Shown here: positions 24,221 through 37,900 of the stretch, in pieces
How positions within the stretch are numbered: position 1 is the stretch's first letter
How the letters are laid out: each line of letters begins with the position of its first letter
Assembly: GCF_002865645.1 (NCBI RefSeq)
Contig: NW_020194691.1
Location: forward strand, 1,634,363-1,698,362
Length of the DNA stretch: 64,000 bases
Origin: Hyaloscypha bicolor E
Taxonomy: Eukaryota > Ascomycota > Leotiomycetes > Helotiales > Hyaloscyphaceae
Direction: 5' to 3'
The notes under the pieces: generated by a model
Told to the model about the DNA's origin: nothing
The model's input: the letters and a program-made list of their open reading frames with translations, nothing else
Databases searched by the model: none
Translations under genes and position numbers: made by a program

Positions 24221-27059
24221 ATTTAACTTCTAAATTAAACTAAATAAACTTTAGCTAACTAAATTAATTATCTAAAATAGGCTATATAAAATAAAAATAC
24301 TTATAAAAAAAGCTATAATTAATTCTTAATATAAATACTAAAGCTTATTCCCGAATTATTATAATATAGCCTATATTAATATCTTTATTTAGTAATAAGA
24401 TAATTATTTTCTATTTTCTATTTTTAGATATACTAATTTATTATCTAAAATTAAAAAGTAAATAAATACTAAAATAGAATTCCTATATACGGAAATATTT
24501 AAGGCCGGATTCTTTTTTTAATATTTCAAATAACCGGTTTTAGTTTTTTTATATATAATACTTATTTGCTTTATTTTACTAAAGCTTATATTATTTATAT
24601 TAATAAATTCTTTTTTAAGATTTTATTACTAATATTTATATATTCTAATTATAGTAATAATTAATATAAATATAGATCTAAATATTAGTTAATTACTTTT
24701 AGGAAATTAAATTCGAAATATAAGCCTATTATAATAATTCGCTTTATATTTAAAATACTAAAATATAATTAATAAGGGCTTAATTATATATTTAAATTTA
24801 ATTATAAAATATTAGGCTAAAGTTTAAAAGTCTAGAAATTAAATAATTTTAAATAATTTTAAATATTAAATACTAAGTTATATTTCTTGAAATAAATCCT
24901 AATATAATAAATAGTCTTATAAAGCTTACTTTAATAAGCTTAATTAGTATATAAGTATCTAGCTATAATAAGAAACTAGGAAACTTATTTAAAAAATACT
25001 ACAAAAATCAAGAATTATACTATTATTTAATATAGGTATAATATTAATAATCCGGAAACTATAATTAATAAAAAGTCTAAAACAAGTAATAGAAAAGATA
25101 TTTAGCTTAAAATATATATTATTTATAAATCTAGAAATTAGCCTAACTTGGATTTTAGAAAAAGTAATATTTATTATTAGTAATATTCTTTTATTTATTA
25201 TTGAAAGAAGCGGGAATTATATTAATAGCTTTTAATATATTAATTACTATTTCTAATATAAATTTATATATATTAAAAAATAGAAAAAGCAAATATAATA
25301 ATAAAGAAAGCAAATCTCTTTATATAAAAATAGAATAAATAAGACTAAAATAGAAGAATTCTAGTAAACTTTATATATTTATATTTAAATAGCCTAGAGA
25401 CTAAGATAATATAGGTAATAAAAGCTATTAGAATAAGCTCTAGTTAATTATATTTACCTAAAGCAAATTAAATATATTTTATAAGCCCGTTTTAGTTCCT
25501 AAATTAGTTAGGCTTATATTATAAAACCAGATAATTATAAGTATTTTAAATTCAAGTTATTAAATATATATTTAAATTAAAGATTTAAATAAATAAATAG
25601 GCTAAATCTTTAGGTAAATTAAATTATTAATATAAAGAATTATAATTAAAAATTTATATTATATTTTATTTTATTTCGGATTTTATAATAAATTCTAATA
25701 ACTTAATATAAATATATTATTTATAATAGTACTAATAGTATTAGTATCTAATATTAAGGCAAATACTATAATTATTTTTATTAAAACCTATTTCTTTTCG
25801 TTTTTATAATATCTAATAAATTTCAATTTTTTTTATTAATTTAAATAATATATATTTTTGTTTATTATTTTAACTAATAGAAATAGAATATATAAGCTTA
25901 GAATTAGTACCTTTATTTCTTTATTTAAATTAGTAGCTAAATAAAGCTAGCCTAATTTAATTATACTAGCTATATTTTAATTATAGGAAATAAATATAAT
26001 AGCTATAATATTAGTAATATTAATATTTTATTTTATTTAATTATTTCAAATACTATTATTTTCAAATTTAAAAATAATAAAATATAATTTAGTTATATTA
26101 TATCCGAGAATTATTTAGTAAATAGAATTAAAAAAAAACTATTTCAAGCTATAACTTTAATATTATATAAGTTTTTAATATTTCTCTATAATAATTTATT
26201 ATTAAATAAAAATTAATTCTTAATCTAAAAATTAATAATTCCTAAATTATTACTAGTAAAAGAAATAAAGAAGTTCTATTAAATATAATATATAATAATA
26301 ATTACTATATTTTATCTAGCTATAGTATTATAAATATAATAAAACTTAATATAAATAGTTCTATTAATAATATATAAGGTAACCTTAATAGATTAAATAT
26401 ATTAACTAGTTTTTTTAATATTAATATTAAATGAAAACTAGAATATTAATATATAGTAATAAAATTAGAGAATATTATTAATTATATAAAAAGTAAAAAT
26501 AAGAGCCCGTAATAAGTCTTTATTTAAGGCTTTAATTTTAATACTATTTATAGCTTGAAATACTTTATATTCTCGAAAATAGCTTATAATAAATATTAGT
26601 TCTATTATTATTAAAGAACTATATATTATTCTTTTAGACTTCTATAAATAATTAATAAACTAACTAAACTAAAAGAGATTTATATAAAGCTAATATAGTT
26701 TTTAATTTTAATGTTTTTGGTATTTTTATTATAATAGAAAAGTAATACTTCTATTATTTTTCTAAGTTTTATATTTAATCTATTATATATATTATTAATA
26801 TAATAAAATATAAAAATAAAAGAAACCTAATAGAAATAGAAAAGTAGTAAATTATTAATAAATAACCTAATAAAGAATTTAAAAATAATACTAGATTTAT
26901 AATTTCTCTAGTTTTATATATTAAATAATATTATAAGAATTAAAAGTTATTAACTTTTTTAATTTATTTTTTTTAATAATTCTTTTTAAATAATTATAGA
27001 CCTAAAATATATATTAAATATAAATTTTAGGAATTAATTTCTATATTCTAATATATATA

Positions 27060-27150
27060 AATAAAATATAGAAATAAGATATAAAAGTAGAATATAGAAA
27101 TAGAATATAAAAGTAAAAATATAAAAATAGAATATAAATATAAAATAAAT
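27060..27150. repeat. Imperfect AGAATATAAA-type tandem repeat
   Basis: Short units of the form (G)AATATA(G)AAATA recur about every 10-16 bases. Similar sequence reappears near 33040, 34910, 37465 and, on the other strand, near 38600, so it is a dispersed simple-sequence family. Confidence 0.6.
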
Positions 27151-29200
27151 AAAGCTCTATTATATTATATTTTATATTCTATATTATAGAATTAGAACAT
27201 TTAGTATATTTATTAGCTAATATATATAGTATTAATTTTTTATTATATAATTATTTCTATAAAAATTATAAATGAATTATATTAAAAGACTTAAATAAGA
27301 TTTATTTCTCAAGCCGGAAATAAGATAAAATATTTATATCTGATTTATCTTATATATAATTAATAGAATATAATATAATAAAAATAAAAAATTTATTTAT
27401 ATAATATATTCTTTTTATAGCTTTATTTATTTCTTTCCGTTTCTATAATTAGTATATTCTATTATTAGTTTTAGTATTTTTATATAAATATTTATAAATT
27501 CTTAAATATTAAAGGCTTTTATCTAAAAGTATTAAAATTTGGCTTGGCCTTATAAATTAATATCTAGTAAATAAAAATTATTAATTAGATAATATAGAAA
27601 TAGCTATTCTAAATAATTCTAGTTATTACTTAAATTATTATATAATAAAGACCCCTGAATATCTTATTAACTTTCTAAAATAAGAAATTAATAAACTTAG
27701 TCTAGTATTTATAATTATATTAATATAATAGTAATAAAAATAATAAAAATATTAATAATATTTTAAAAATATATTTTATAATTAATTAATAAGATTTCTG
27801 TTTTTTCTAATTATAAATTATAAATTAAGCTAGTTATTTATTTATATTATTTTAATAGAAATTAATCTAAAATAGTTATAAGAATAATAATAGATATAAT
27901 AGATTTAATATTTAATTATTAGGTTCTATTTTATAAAAATTTATAATAATTATAATTAATTTTATTTTAAAATAGAACTTCTATAATATTAGAATAGGGT
28001 TTTTTTTCTAGAACTAAAATTAATTTCAGAAAAGTATTTTTTCTTTTAATAATTATATTTAATCTCTTTTCTAAAAGAACTAATATTATTTAAATATTAT
28101 ATAGCTTTAATTTTCGGTTAATAAATATTATATAATTTCGCAAATAATATAATATGTAAGAAAAAAGAGAGCTAATATAGTAATATACTAAATTAAATAA
28201 ATAAAAGTAAAATAAAAAAGCTATATATAAAATATTTATTATAAAGCTTTATTAGATTTCTATTAAAAAGAATCTATATATTAATTCTGAAAATTAAAAT
28301 AATAATATCTAAAACTCTAGTAATTTAATTTATTAAAAAAGCTAACTAAAAATATAATATTAATAAAAAGAATAAGGTTTTTATATTTTACTATTATATA
28401 AATATTTTTTACTAAAATACTATTTATAGGCCTTTTAATAAGATTCTCTATTTCTTACTAGAATTCAAATATACTATATAGCTATAGTTCTATAATAGGC
28501 TTATTAATTAATATTATAATAAAATAATAATATAATATATTATAACTATTAGTAAAAAGCCTATATAATAAATAAAATATAAATAAAGAAATAAAACTTT
28601 TACTAGAATATTAGATATAGATAATAATAATATAAGAATAAAGTATTAAGCTAATTATAGAAATAATTAGTTTAAAATAATTTAAAAGATAATTTATATT
28701 AATTTAGCTAATTATTTAGGAAATATTAAAAAGAGAAAATATTAGAATTTTTTAGTTAAATAAAAGACTAATTATAAATATATAAGCTATATTTATATTA
28801 GTATTTCTAATAAAAGATTATTCTAATATAACTTATATAGGAAATAAATATCTAATAAAAAGAATACTAGTTCTTAGAATATATTTAATTATATAATTAT
28901 AAAGAAAATAGGTTTTTTAAAAATTATAAAATTGAGTTTATTTTCGGAATTAGTTTTAGATTAATATAAAAAATAATAATAAAAGAAAAGAATTATTAGT
29001 CTAATAAATATAAACTAAATAAAGAATATTATTAATATTTCTTTCTAGTTAATGAATTAAAATATATATAATAGTAATTATATATATTTTTAATATTATA
29101 ATATATTTATATTATTTTAGTATTTTTTTAATTAAATATAATAATTTAAAACTATAAATTCTAGTAAAATTAAATCTATATATAAATTAGATAAAATTAG

Positions 29201-29436
29201 TATTGGAATAGCTATACTGCGAATTTCCTGGTCATGTGACTAGTTATGTGATCTCGCGTTACAGGCGTAACTCGACTGGTAAACTAGTTCCCTTTAGGCT
29301 TAGCAGATTTAGGGATCGCATATTAATACTACAATACTATGATCCTTATTTCTAAATAATAATAACTTTACTAAATATACGCAAATAGCATTTTACGACT
29401 TATATAACGGTGCTATGCATTACTAGTAAACCGACA
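29201..29436 (+). repeat. 5' LTR of the non-autonomous element
   Basis: 236 bp. It differs from the 3' LTR at about 16 sites, all transitions, and at almost all of them this copy has the T or A state. Confidence 0.95.
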
Positions 29437-29509
29437 CTAATTAGTTTGCATTTAGATCAGAACAAGATCTATTTGTACTTATAGATTAGGAAGAATTAAG
29501 CTATGCTTG

Positions 29510-29692
29510 CCTAAGATTCGGTTACTTAGGGGCAAAGCCATCGTTCCAGTCGAAGAGGGGATAACTATTAATCCTATTACCTATAATTCGGTTATATAGG
29601 CAGGAAAGACACTTGATCTTGCTAAGGCCCGATTATACTACGTCAAAGGGGGGAATCAACAGTCGCCTTTGCCTATAATTCGGTTCTATAGG
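29510..29692 (+). other. Three short hairpins with a shared loop in the element leader
   Basis: Three copies of a 6-bp stem with a 9-base loop lie at 29510-29530, 29580-29600 and 29672-29692. Stems are CCTAAG/CTTAGG in the first and CCTATA/TATAGG in the other two; loops are ATTCGGTTA, ATTCGGTTA and ATTCGGTTC. Both stem arms change together, so pairing is kept. This leader position in a retroelement RNA is where packaging or dimerisation signals can occur, but that role is inference. Confidence 0.6.
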
Positions 29693-29758
29693 GAGGAAAG
29701 ACACTGCTTCTTGCCAACCACCAAACGGTTAGCCATTTGACTATCCCTTATGTCAAAA

Positions 29759-29937
29759 ATCGCTCCTTTGCAAGGCCAAACACCCTTTGCAAAGCACTAG
29801 AGCAACCCTCTTTCAATCGCTCTTTCGCAAGGCCAAACACCCTCTGCGAACCACCAAAGCAACTATCAAAATCGCTCCTTTACAAGGTTACGAACTCCTG
29901 AACCTCGCAAACCACTAGAGCAACCCTTGACCGAATT
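29759..29937 (+). repeat. Three imperfect 55-65-bp tandem repeats in the element leader
   Basis: Units start at 29759, 29816 and 29871, each beginning ATCGCTC and containing CAAGG and later AAAGCA or GAGCAA. The third copy is the most diverged. They lie between the hairpins and the 15-bp minisatellite. Confidence 0.75.
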
Positions 29938-29975
29938 AACGATCCCTTACCCTTGGGAACCTGTCGAATACCTCC

Positions 29976-30055
29976 TACCCTCTGGAATACTACCCCACCT
30001 TCTGAAATACCACCTTCTGGAATACTACCCTCTGGAATACCACCCTCTGGAACAC
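29976..30055 (+). repeat. 15-bp minisatellite, five units
   Basis: The unit is (T/C)ACC(C/T)TCTGGAATAC, repeated five times, with one unit lengthened to 20 bases. The repeat keeps short chance frames open on both strands (PPSGI on plus, EGGIP on minus); these are not called as genes. Confidence 0.85.
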
Positions 30056-30366
30056 CCTTGAGGCACTTTAGCTTCAGCTTCAGCTTTACCTTCAAGTTAA
30101 ACCCCTCCAGCTTCAGAACCCTCACCCCCTCCTGAAATCGCGATATTTCACTTCTAAATTTCTCGATTTTTACGAACCCTCGCAAACCACTCCAGAAACG
30201 ACGATCCTTCACCTTTGGGAGCCTGTCAAATACCTCTCCTTACCTCTCCTTTTTCAAATACCTCGAATTCCACGAATTCCCTCACCTTCGAGCCCCCTTA
30301 CTTCGAACCATACATATACACACACTGGGGAGATTCAGTATAGACTAGGATACGTGGGACGAGTAA

Positions 30367-31218
30367 TATGGAAGGGCACAAATAAAGAAATGGAGATAAC
30401 CACTGGAAATAGTACTAGCTACTACCAAAGACAATTTATCCGAATACCTGAATACCAAGCTATTTCAATATGCTCTCTACGGCTTCAGTAATAATAATCT
30501 CTGGGACTTGTTCAAGTACGATTTCAAGAACTTTAGTCGAACAACCTTTAACCGTCTGGATCTGAAGGAACTGCTACGCTTGCGAGCAGTCCTACGCTGC
30601 GGTGGCGTCTTCGTAAATCCAAATAGCCACGAACTTACGATTGCTTAGTCCTTAGTCAACCTCATTTAGGAGGAAGAACAGTATATCTGGAGTGCGGCCG
30701 ATATTAACGGGGCTAGAGCGGACCTTCAGAAGGGCCCTATTACCTCGGGTTTCATATCCTTAAGAGGGAATCGACGTCTTCAACTGCCTGGCCAACCACC
30801 TACTAATGCTTATTTTCGACATATGGCCGAAATGGAGCGCTTCCATAGAGCCCACAAAGCTCTTCCAATCCGAGCTCTTCCAATTAAAGCTCTTCCAATT
30901 AAAGCTCTGCCAGTGGATACTAATACCAACGAATCAGCTATTCTAGTGGATATTAACGAACGCAACCAACTAGCTATCCCTTCCACCGAACCGTTAATGG
31001 AAGACACCTTTACCTTGGAAGCCAATGAACCGGTGGATACTAACAACCCTTTGGAAACTAACGAATTGGCTATTCCCTCCGCAAATACCACCGAACCGTT
31101 AATGGAAGATACCTTTACCTTGGAAACTAACGAACGAGCCGAACCGTTAGTAGAAGACGCCCTTACCTTTAATACCCTCACTTTATCTCAATCAACTACC
31201 ACCCTCGTTTCACCTTAA
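30367..31218 (+). pseudogene. Gag-like reading frame with repetitive tail, non-autonomous element
   Basis: One frame runs from about 30367 to the TAA at 31216-31218, broken by a TAA near 30397 and by two TAGs near 30646 and 30667; all three fit CAA/CAG changed by C to T. Its first part (containing SNNNLWDLF and later NSHELTIA) matches the gag N-terminal region of the copia element at about 48660-48960. The last 131 codons (from 30823) are open and carry near-repeats: ALPIR/ALPIK three times, then two long blocks containing EPLMEDTFTLE. No zinc knuckle is present. The original start codon is not clear. It may once have made a truncated gag with a low-complexity acidic tail; activity is doubtful with three stops. 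Confidence 0.65.
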
Positions 31219-31432
31219 TCGATCCCTTTTACTAGTAGCTGTCTAGCTTATACCCTCTCTTTACCTACTTCGATTCCTGCTACCGGTTTCGGATAATTCC
31301 ATGCCTTTTAACGTACTAATAGGAGCCTTTAACGAACCAATGGGAACGTTATACCTACCTATACCTCCGCTACTCCCACCCTTACTGAATTCGGACGATT
31401 CCAAGCTTTACAGCGAACAGGAGTGGGTTAAA

Positions 31433-31580
31433 CGCGAATGGGCATACTGGGAATGGAAGGAATGGGTACACTGCGAATGGGGATACTGGGAATGGGCATA
31501 CTAGGAATAGATATACTGGGGATGGATATACTAGTGAGAAATGGATATACTAGTGGGAAATAGGAATATTGAATGGAAAT
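31433..31580 (+). repeat. GGGAATGG/GGATATACTGG-type imperfect tandem repeat
   Basis: Purine-rich units such as GAATGGGCATACTGG repeat at irregular spacing of about 15-25 bases, ending about 110 bases before the 3' LTR. In one frame they give EWxYWEW repeats (a small open frame at 31301-31504), more likely a by-product of the repeat than a gene. Confidence 0.7.
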
Positions 31581-31692
31581 ATTGGATGGGAGGAACACTG
31601 AGCGTTTGGGAGGTTTGGGACTAGGCCCAATTAGGAAATTAGTATGCGATGGGAGGGAAGTACTGTTTTTGGCGTTTTTAGAGAGGTTCTAG

Positions 31693-31928
31693 TATCGGAA
31701 TAGCTATACTGCGAATTTCCTGGTCATGTGACTAGTCATGTGATCTCGCGTCACAGGCGTGACTCGACCGGTAAACTAGTCCCCTTTAGGCTTAGCAGAT
31801 TTAGGGATCGCATATTAATACCACGATACTACGATCCTTATTTCTGAATAATAATAACTTTACTAAATATACGCAAATAGCATTCCACGACTTATGTAAC
31901 GGTGTCATGCATTACTAGTGAACCGACA
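31693..31928 (+). repeat. 3' LTR of the non-autonomous element
   Basis: 236 bp, with the C or G state at nearly all sites that differ from the 5' LTR. It contains the motif GTCATGTGA twice, separated by two bases, and the short inverted pair GTCA...TGAC around CAGGCG. Confidence 0.95.
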
Positions 31929-31933
31929 ATTAG

Positions 31934-34900
31934 AAAAACTAAAATAAAACTTATAAAATACTATAAGCTAATTCTTACTATTTAATAAATTATTTATTTA
32001 ATATATTTAAAAATAAATAATATATAATTAAGAAATTAAAGCTATAAAGAAATTCTTATATAATTATTAAATACTAGATTTTTATAATAAAACTACTACT
32101 AACTAATATAAAAATATAAACTAATTATTTATTTTATATTATATATTATTAGTATATAAAATATCTAATAATAAAGAATATAATTAAAGATATATTAAGA
32201 TATAATATTACTTATTAAATAAAATATTAGCTACTTTATAAAAAGATTTATATATTATAAAAAGGAAAGAATAATAATATATTATAATAAAAATTCTAAC
32301 TAATAAAAGATATTAACTATTAGTAAAGATATTATTACTTTAATAATATAATTAGAAAATTTTAAAAGCTAATAAGAAATCTATTAATATTAGTTAAATA
32401 ATTAAAATATAAAAAGTAATATTTATTTTATATTAAGCCTTTAATTATAAAGGCTTTTAATATAAAAGCCTATATTTATTAACTACTATTAATTAGTAAA
32501 AGTATATTATTTTTATTACTATTTTTAATATATTTTATAGTATTTTCCGAATGCTTTTATAAACTATTATTATTAATTATATTAAAAATATATAATTTTA
32601 AAGTTTTTTCGAGTTCAGATATTTTTTAAAATATTAAAATAAATAAAAAAGAAATTAATAAAGTTATAAATTCGAAAAAGAAATAATAAAAAATAATATA
32701 AAGAATTAAAAGAAATTAATTTTTATATTTGAAATTTTTTATATTATATTCTAGCTAATTAATAAATAATAAGGCTTTTTAATAATTATTATTAATTAGA
32801 AACTAGACCAGAGGGCAAATAGAAATAATATATTAGCTTATCTTATATATTTATATATTAATTTCTTAATATAGTTATAAACTTTACTAAATATTATAAT
32901 ATTAATAAAAGTAATAATATTATTCTAATATATTTTCTATATTATAAATTATAATTTAACTAATTAATATAAATATAATATATAAAACTAAAATAGTAAT
33001 TATAAAAAATAAAGAAATTATATAGAAATAAAATATAAAGCCAGGATATAAAACTAGAATATAGAACTAGAATATAAAGCCAGGATATAATTTAGTATAT
33101 TTAAGATATATATAAGATTTTATTACTTCTAATTCTTTTTTAAATAAACTAGTTTCTAATTAAAATTAATAATAGCTATTAAAAACTATAAATAAATTTA
33201 AGCTATAAAATTTAAATTCTTTAATATAATTATATATAAAACAAGAATTATTATTTGAATTATTCTAAAATATATAAGTAAAATTAATAGAAGATTATAT
33301 TTTATAAATACTTTATTTAAATACTTAATTTATTACTTTTAAGATTATAAAACAAATAATTAGATTAAATAATTCTTATTATATATATAAGTAATAAAAC
33401 CCGAAAAATAGATAATTATAGATTTTTAGAGCCTTTTTTTCAAGCTAAATATAGCTATAATTTTATAATTTCCTAAATAGAATCCGAATAAGAAATCTTA
33501 TTAATTTTATTATTAAATTAAAGAATATAAAAGAGATATAGTTAGAGCTTTTTAAAAACCAAGAATACTAATATTTTATAATATATACTTCTATTAAGAT
33601 ATTATTAAGGAATTTTATAATAATATCTTTATTATTTTATATTTATAAAAAATATAGAATTAGGAGAATTATTTAAATATAAGACTTGATTTATTAGAAA
33701 TCTTTTCGAAAATACTTATTTATCTTTTTCTAGTAAAATAGAATTATTTTATTTTATTATATTATATTATATCTAGTTTATAAATTCAATTACTAGAGCT
33801 AATAAAAGAGTTATAATAAAAAAAAGAAAATTTCAATATCTGGATTTAGAAATTTAGAAATTATATAATAGAAATAATATAAGGCTATAAATAAATAATT
33901 CGTTATATATTTAAAGTAATTCAGATTATAGATTTCTTTATAGGAATTATTAGATTCTTTATTAATATAATTATAGCCTATATACTAGTATCTTTTATAG
34001 AATATTAAATACTTTTCAAGTTTATATAGAACTTTTAGATTAATTCGAATATATATTTTTTCTATATTTTTATTCTAATATAAATCCAAAAATATAAATA
34101 TAATAAATAAAAACTAATATAATATAATAGCTACTTCTATTATTATTTCGTTTTATTATTTATTATAGTAGCTTTAAATTATTTTATTCTTAATATAAAT
34201 TATTCTATTATTTATAAATTCAAATACCTGTTTTATATTTTATTAAAAATCTTAATCCGGTTATATTCGAGAATTATATATTAAAGTTTATAAAAAAAAA
34301 TATAAGAATAATTTAATAATATATTATTTAGGTATTTATTTTATATTAAGAAATAAAATATTTTAAAAAACTATACTAGATTTTATAATAAAATAGCTAA
34401 AAACAGATATAATAAATAGTTTAAAAATTCTTTAGGTAAAAGCTAGTACTAGCTTTATATAAAATAATATAAATTATTAGTTTAGAAAATATTAAAAGAA
34501 ATACTAGTTTTAAAATAACTTAAAATAAAAAAAAGAAATAAATTTTCGTATATTATAATAGAAGCCTAGAAAATTTTTCTATTTTATATTTCTATTTTAT
34601 ATTACTATTTTTTAATTAAAAAAATTATCTAAAAAAAGTTTTCTATTAGATTAGTTCTTATATATATATTTATTCGAGCTATATTAATAGCTTTAAGCTA
34701 GAAATATCTAATATTATTCTATTATATCTTTTATATTATTTATTAAACTATTACTAGATTTGCTTTAGTCTATAGGCCTTATTTAAAGGTATTTATAATA
34801 ATATAAACCGCTATTATTATTTATAAATAAAACAAGTAATTAATAGTAAATTAATAATAAATTAAAAATAATAATTAAAGCAAATATAATATAGATTTTA

Positions 34901-37900
34901 TATTAGAATATAAATAAGAATATAGAAATAAAAATATAAAAATATAATATATTTTTATTTTATATTATATTAGAAATTTATAAATTCAAATAACAGAAAT
35001 ATATAAATATTAATATAAGTTTAATATATAATTTTTAAAAGAAATTTAGTTCTTTTCTAGTTTAAAAAAACCAGATATAATTCAATATAATAATAATTAA
35101 TTTAATATATAAGCTTTTCTTAAAATTCTAGATTAAAGTCTAATATATAAGAATTAAATTATTTTTATTATATTTTAAATTATTTATTATAATATATTTA
35201 ATATAAATAAAATCAAAAATATAACTTCTTTTCTCTTTATATTAGTTACTTATCTAAAAAGAAAACTTTAGGTTTTTATATAATTTATTTTTTATTATAA
35301 TAATATTATAATTTAAAACTATAAATTTAATAATAAAAATATTTAGGATATTAGTCTAATATATTCTAATATTACTAGTAATATATATACTAATAAATTC
35401 AAGAATTTAATAAATAATAGATTAATACTAAAGGAAACCGGCTATAATAAGAAATTAGAACAAATTAATTTGAAAATTACTATAACTAAGATTAGCTTTT
35501 AGAGTATAATAGAAAAACTATATAAGAAATTAATTTTAGTAAAGGAAATCTGAGATTTATTCTAAATTATTTTTTTATATATTACTACTTTTAAGCTTTT
35601 TTATCTAATTTATCTATTATTATTTTTTAAGAATATCTTTAATAAATTAATATTACTATTATTATATAGAAAGTTATTATAAAATTTCTCTTTAGCTTCT
35701 TTAATTAATTAATAAATATTTTATTTTTATTTCTTTTAATATAGTTCATTTTTCTATTACTAATAATTATAATATTATAATATTAAATTTATAATAAATT
35801 TATAATAATACTATTAATTAAATATATATATTTTTTTAATATTATTTTTAATTATATATACTTATATATTTTATTAGCCCTATTACAAATATTATAAAAA
35901 GTTATAAATAGTTTATTAGTTCTATTTTTAAATAAATCTAAATATTTCTTTTATTCTAGTAAATTATTTATAATATCTTATATAATATAAATAATAGTAT
36001 TAACTTGAGCTTATAAAATACTCGCTATTTTATTATAAGTTAATAAACTAAAAAAAAGTTATTTAGAGAAAAATATCTAATATTATAATAATTTAGTTAG
36101 ATAATATAAATATAATCTATTTATATTATATTTAAATATAAGAATATTAGAAAAAGAAAACAATTTCTCTAAAGCTATTTAAGATTACTATTATTTATAG
36201 AATATAGAATTATATTAAATAAAAATAATTATATTAATAATATAAAGTACCGGAATTTACTTTTAGTAATACTTTATTTAATATATTATTTATATTTATT
36301 TTAATTTAAGCTATTTTTATATATAATTCAGAACTCGAGTTATAATTATAAATCTTATTATAGTCTTTACTTTTCTAATTTCTATAAACACCTATTTATA
36401 TTATAAAAAGATTAATAAAATACTTATTTCAGAATTCGAAATTATTAAAGAAACTAATTATAATATTCTCTAAATAGGTAATTATACTAGATTTAATAAA
36501 TAGTTTATTCTAATTTCCTATATTTATTTACCTAATTATAATCTATTTATTAATATATTAAATAATATTAAGAGAAAGTTAATTATATTTAATAATAATA
36601 CTAATAACTAGTTCAGAGTTATAAATAAATAGTAAACTACTATTTATATAATTATTTTATAAAGTTTTAATAATAAAAAAAGAAATAAATATCTAGTTAT
36701 TTTTATATTTAATTTTAAGACTTAATAAAATACAAGTATTTGGAATAATAAAATAATTATAAAATAATTATAAAGCTAAATATATAATATTAATAAAAAA
36801 AGCCAGGTAAATAATTTTTATAAAAAATTATAAATAGCTTATTAGATTATATATTTTATATTTAGTTCTTTTAAAATTATATTTTTAGAGTCTTAAGAAA
36901 AACTTTATATAAATATATTAAAATATTTATTTCCTATTAAGTACTATTAATAAATTATTATAGTTTTATAAATATTAGTATTTATTAACTGATTTTTCCT
37001 GTTTTTAATATAGAATATTCTTTTTTATTAAAAATATCTTTAAAAATAGATTTTATTTTAAGTTTAATAAAATAATTAATATTATAGTTATTTAAATTAA
37101 ACCTTAAGAGTCTATTAAGGCTTTCTAAATAATATAATAAAAGAATACGAAATTCCTAAGTCTAAAAACAAATCTAATAAAATTTTATTTTTTTATATTA
37201 TTTTATTTTCTTATTCTAAATAAAAACTAGTATTATTATTCTTATAATTTAATAAGCTAGAAGATACTTAACTAGCTATTCTAGTATTTATTCTAGTATT
37301 TATTCTAATACTTTAGAAATATAATATAATAAAAATATATAAACTATTTTATATATATTAAAATAAAACATTTATAACTAGATTTACTAGAATCTTATTA
37401 ATAATATTACTATTATAATCTGGTATATATTAGATATTCTTTTCTTCTATTAGCTATATTAAACGGAAATAGAATATAGAAATAGAATATAACTTTTATA
37501 GGTTATATATTTTATAGAACTAAATAATAGTAAATTTAATATTAATAAATTATAAGAATAGAATTAATAAATTAGAAAACTATATTATTATTAGCTATTC
37601 TATTAGCTATTTCGAGTATATATAGACTTAAGAGAAGTATTATAAATGCTTTATTATACTAGTTTATAAAATCTTTTTAAATTTTCTTTCTATATTATTA
37701 GAATTAAATAAATAATATATTTTTTCTTTTATATAACTATTAAAAAAAAGAAGTTCATATATATACTAGAAATTTAAATAAAATATTAAAGTTTAATTAT
37801 TTTTATAATTAAGGCTATTAATTAAAATATAAATAAATAATTATTTAAAACAACTTTTTATAGAAATATTTAAAAGCTAATATTTATAGCTATATAAATA

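Larger units (their letters stand above)
24072..29195. repeat. RIP-degraded AT-rich tract between two LTR elements
   Basis: No intact gene and no LTR pair was recognised. Plus-strand translation between about 25600 and 26450 gives long runs broken almost only by TAA/TAG, suggesting former coding sequence of unknown identity. The right end is set by the ATTAG target duplication (29196-29200) of the next element. Confidence 0.55.
29201..31928 (+). mobile_element. Non-autonomous LTR retrotransposon (2728 bp) related to the copia element
   Basis: Two 236-bp LTRs bound the element, and ATTAG is duplicated at 29196-29200 and 31929-31933. The termini are TATTGG/TATCGG and CCGACA, consistent with an original TGTCGG...CCGACA inverted pair. 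The last half of the LTR, the first bases after the 5' LTR (CTAATTAGTTT) and the sequence before the 3' LTR all resemble the copia element at 47644-60790. The interior has a gag-like N-terminal region but no protease, integrase, RT or RNase H, so it could only move using proteins supplied in trans. Base composition is far less AT-rich than its surroundings, indicating a younger or less RIP-exposed insertion. Confidence 0.9.

Noticed and set aside
29880..30212. 110-codon minus-strand frame and 60-codon plus-strand frame in the non-autonomous element
   Set aside because: Both are kept open by the 15-bp minisatellite; the translations are simple repeats (EGGIP, PPSGI).
30810..31181. 123-codon minus-strand frame in the non-autonomous element
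   Set aside because: It is the shadow of the gag-like plus-strand frame and its repeats.
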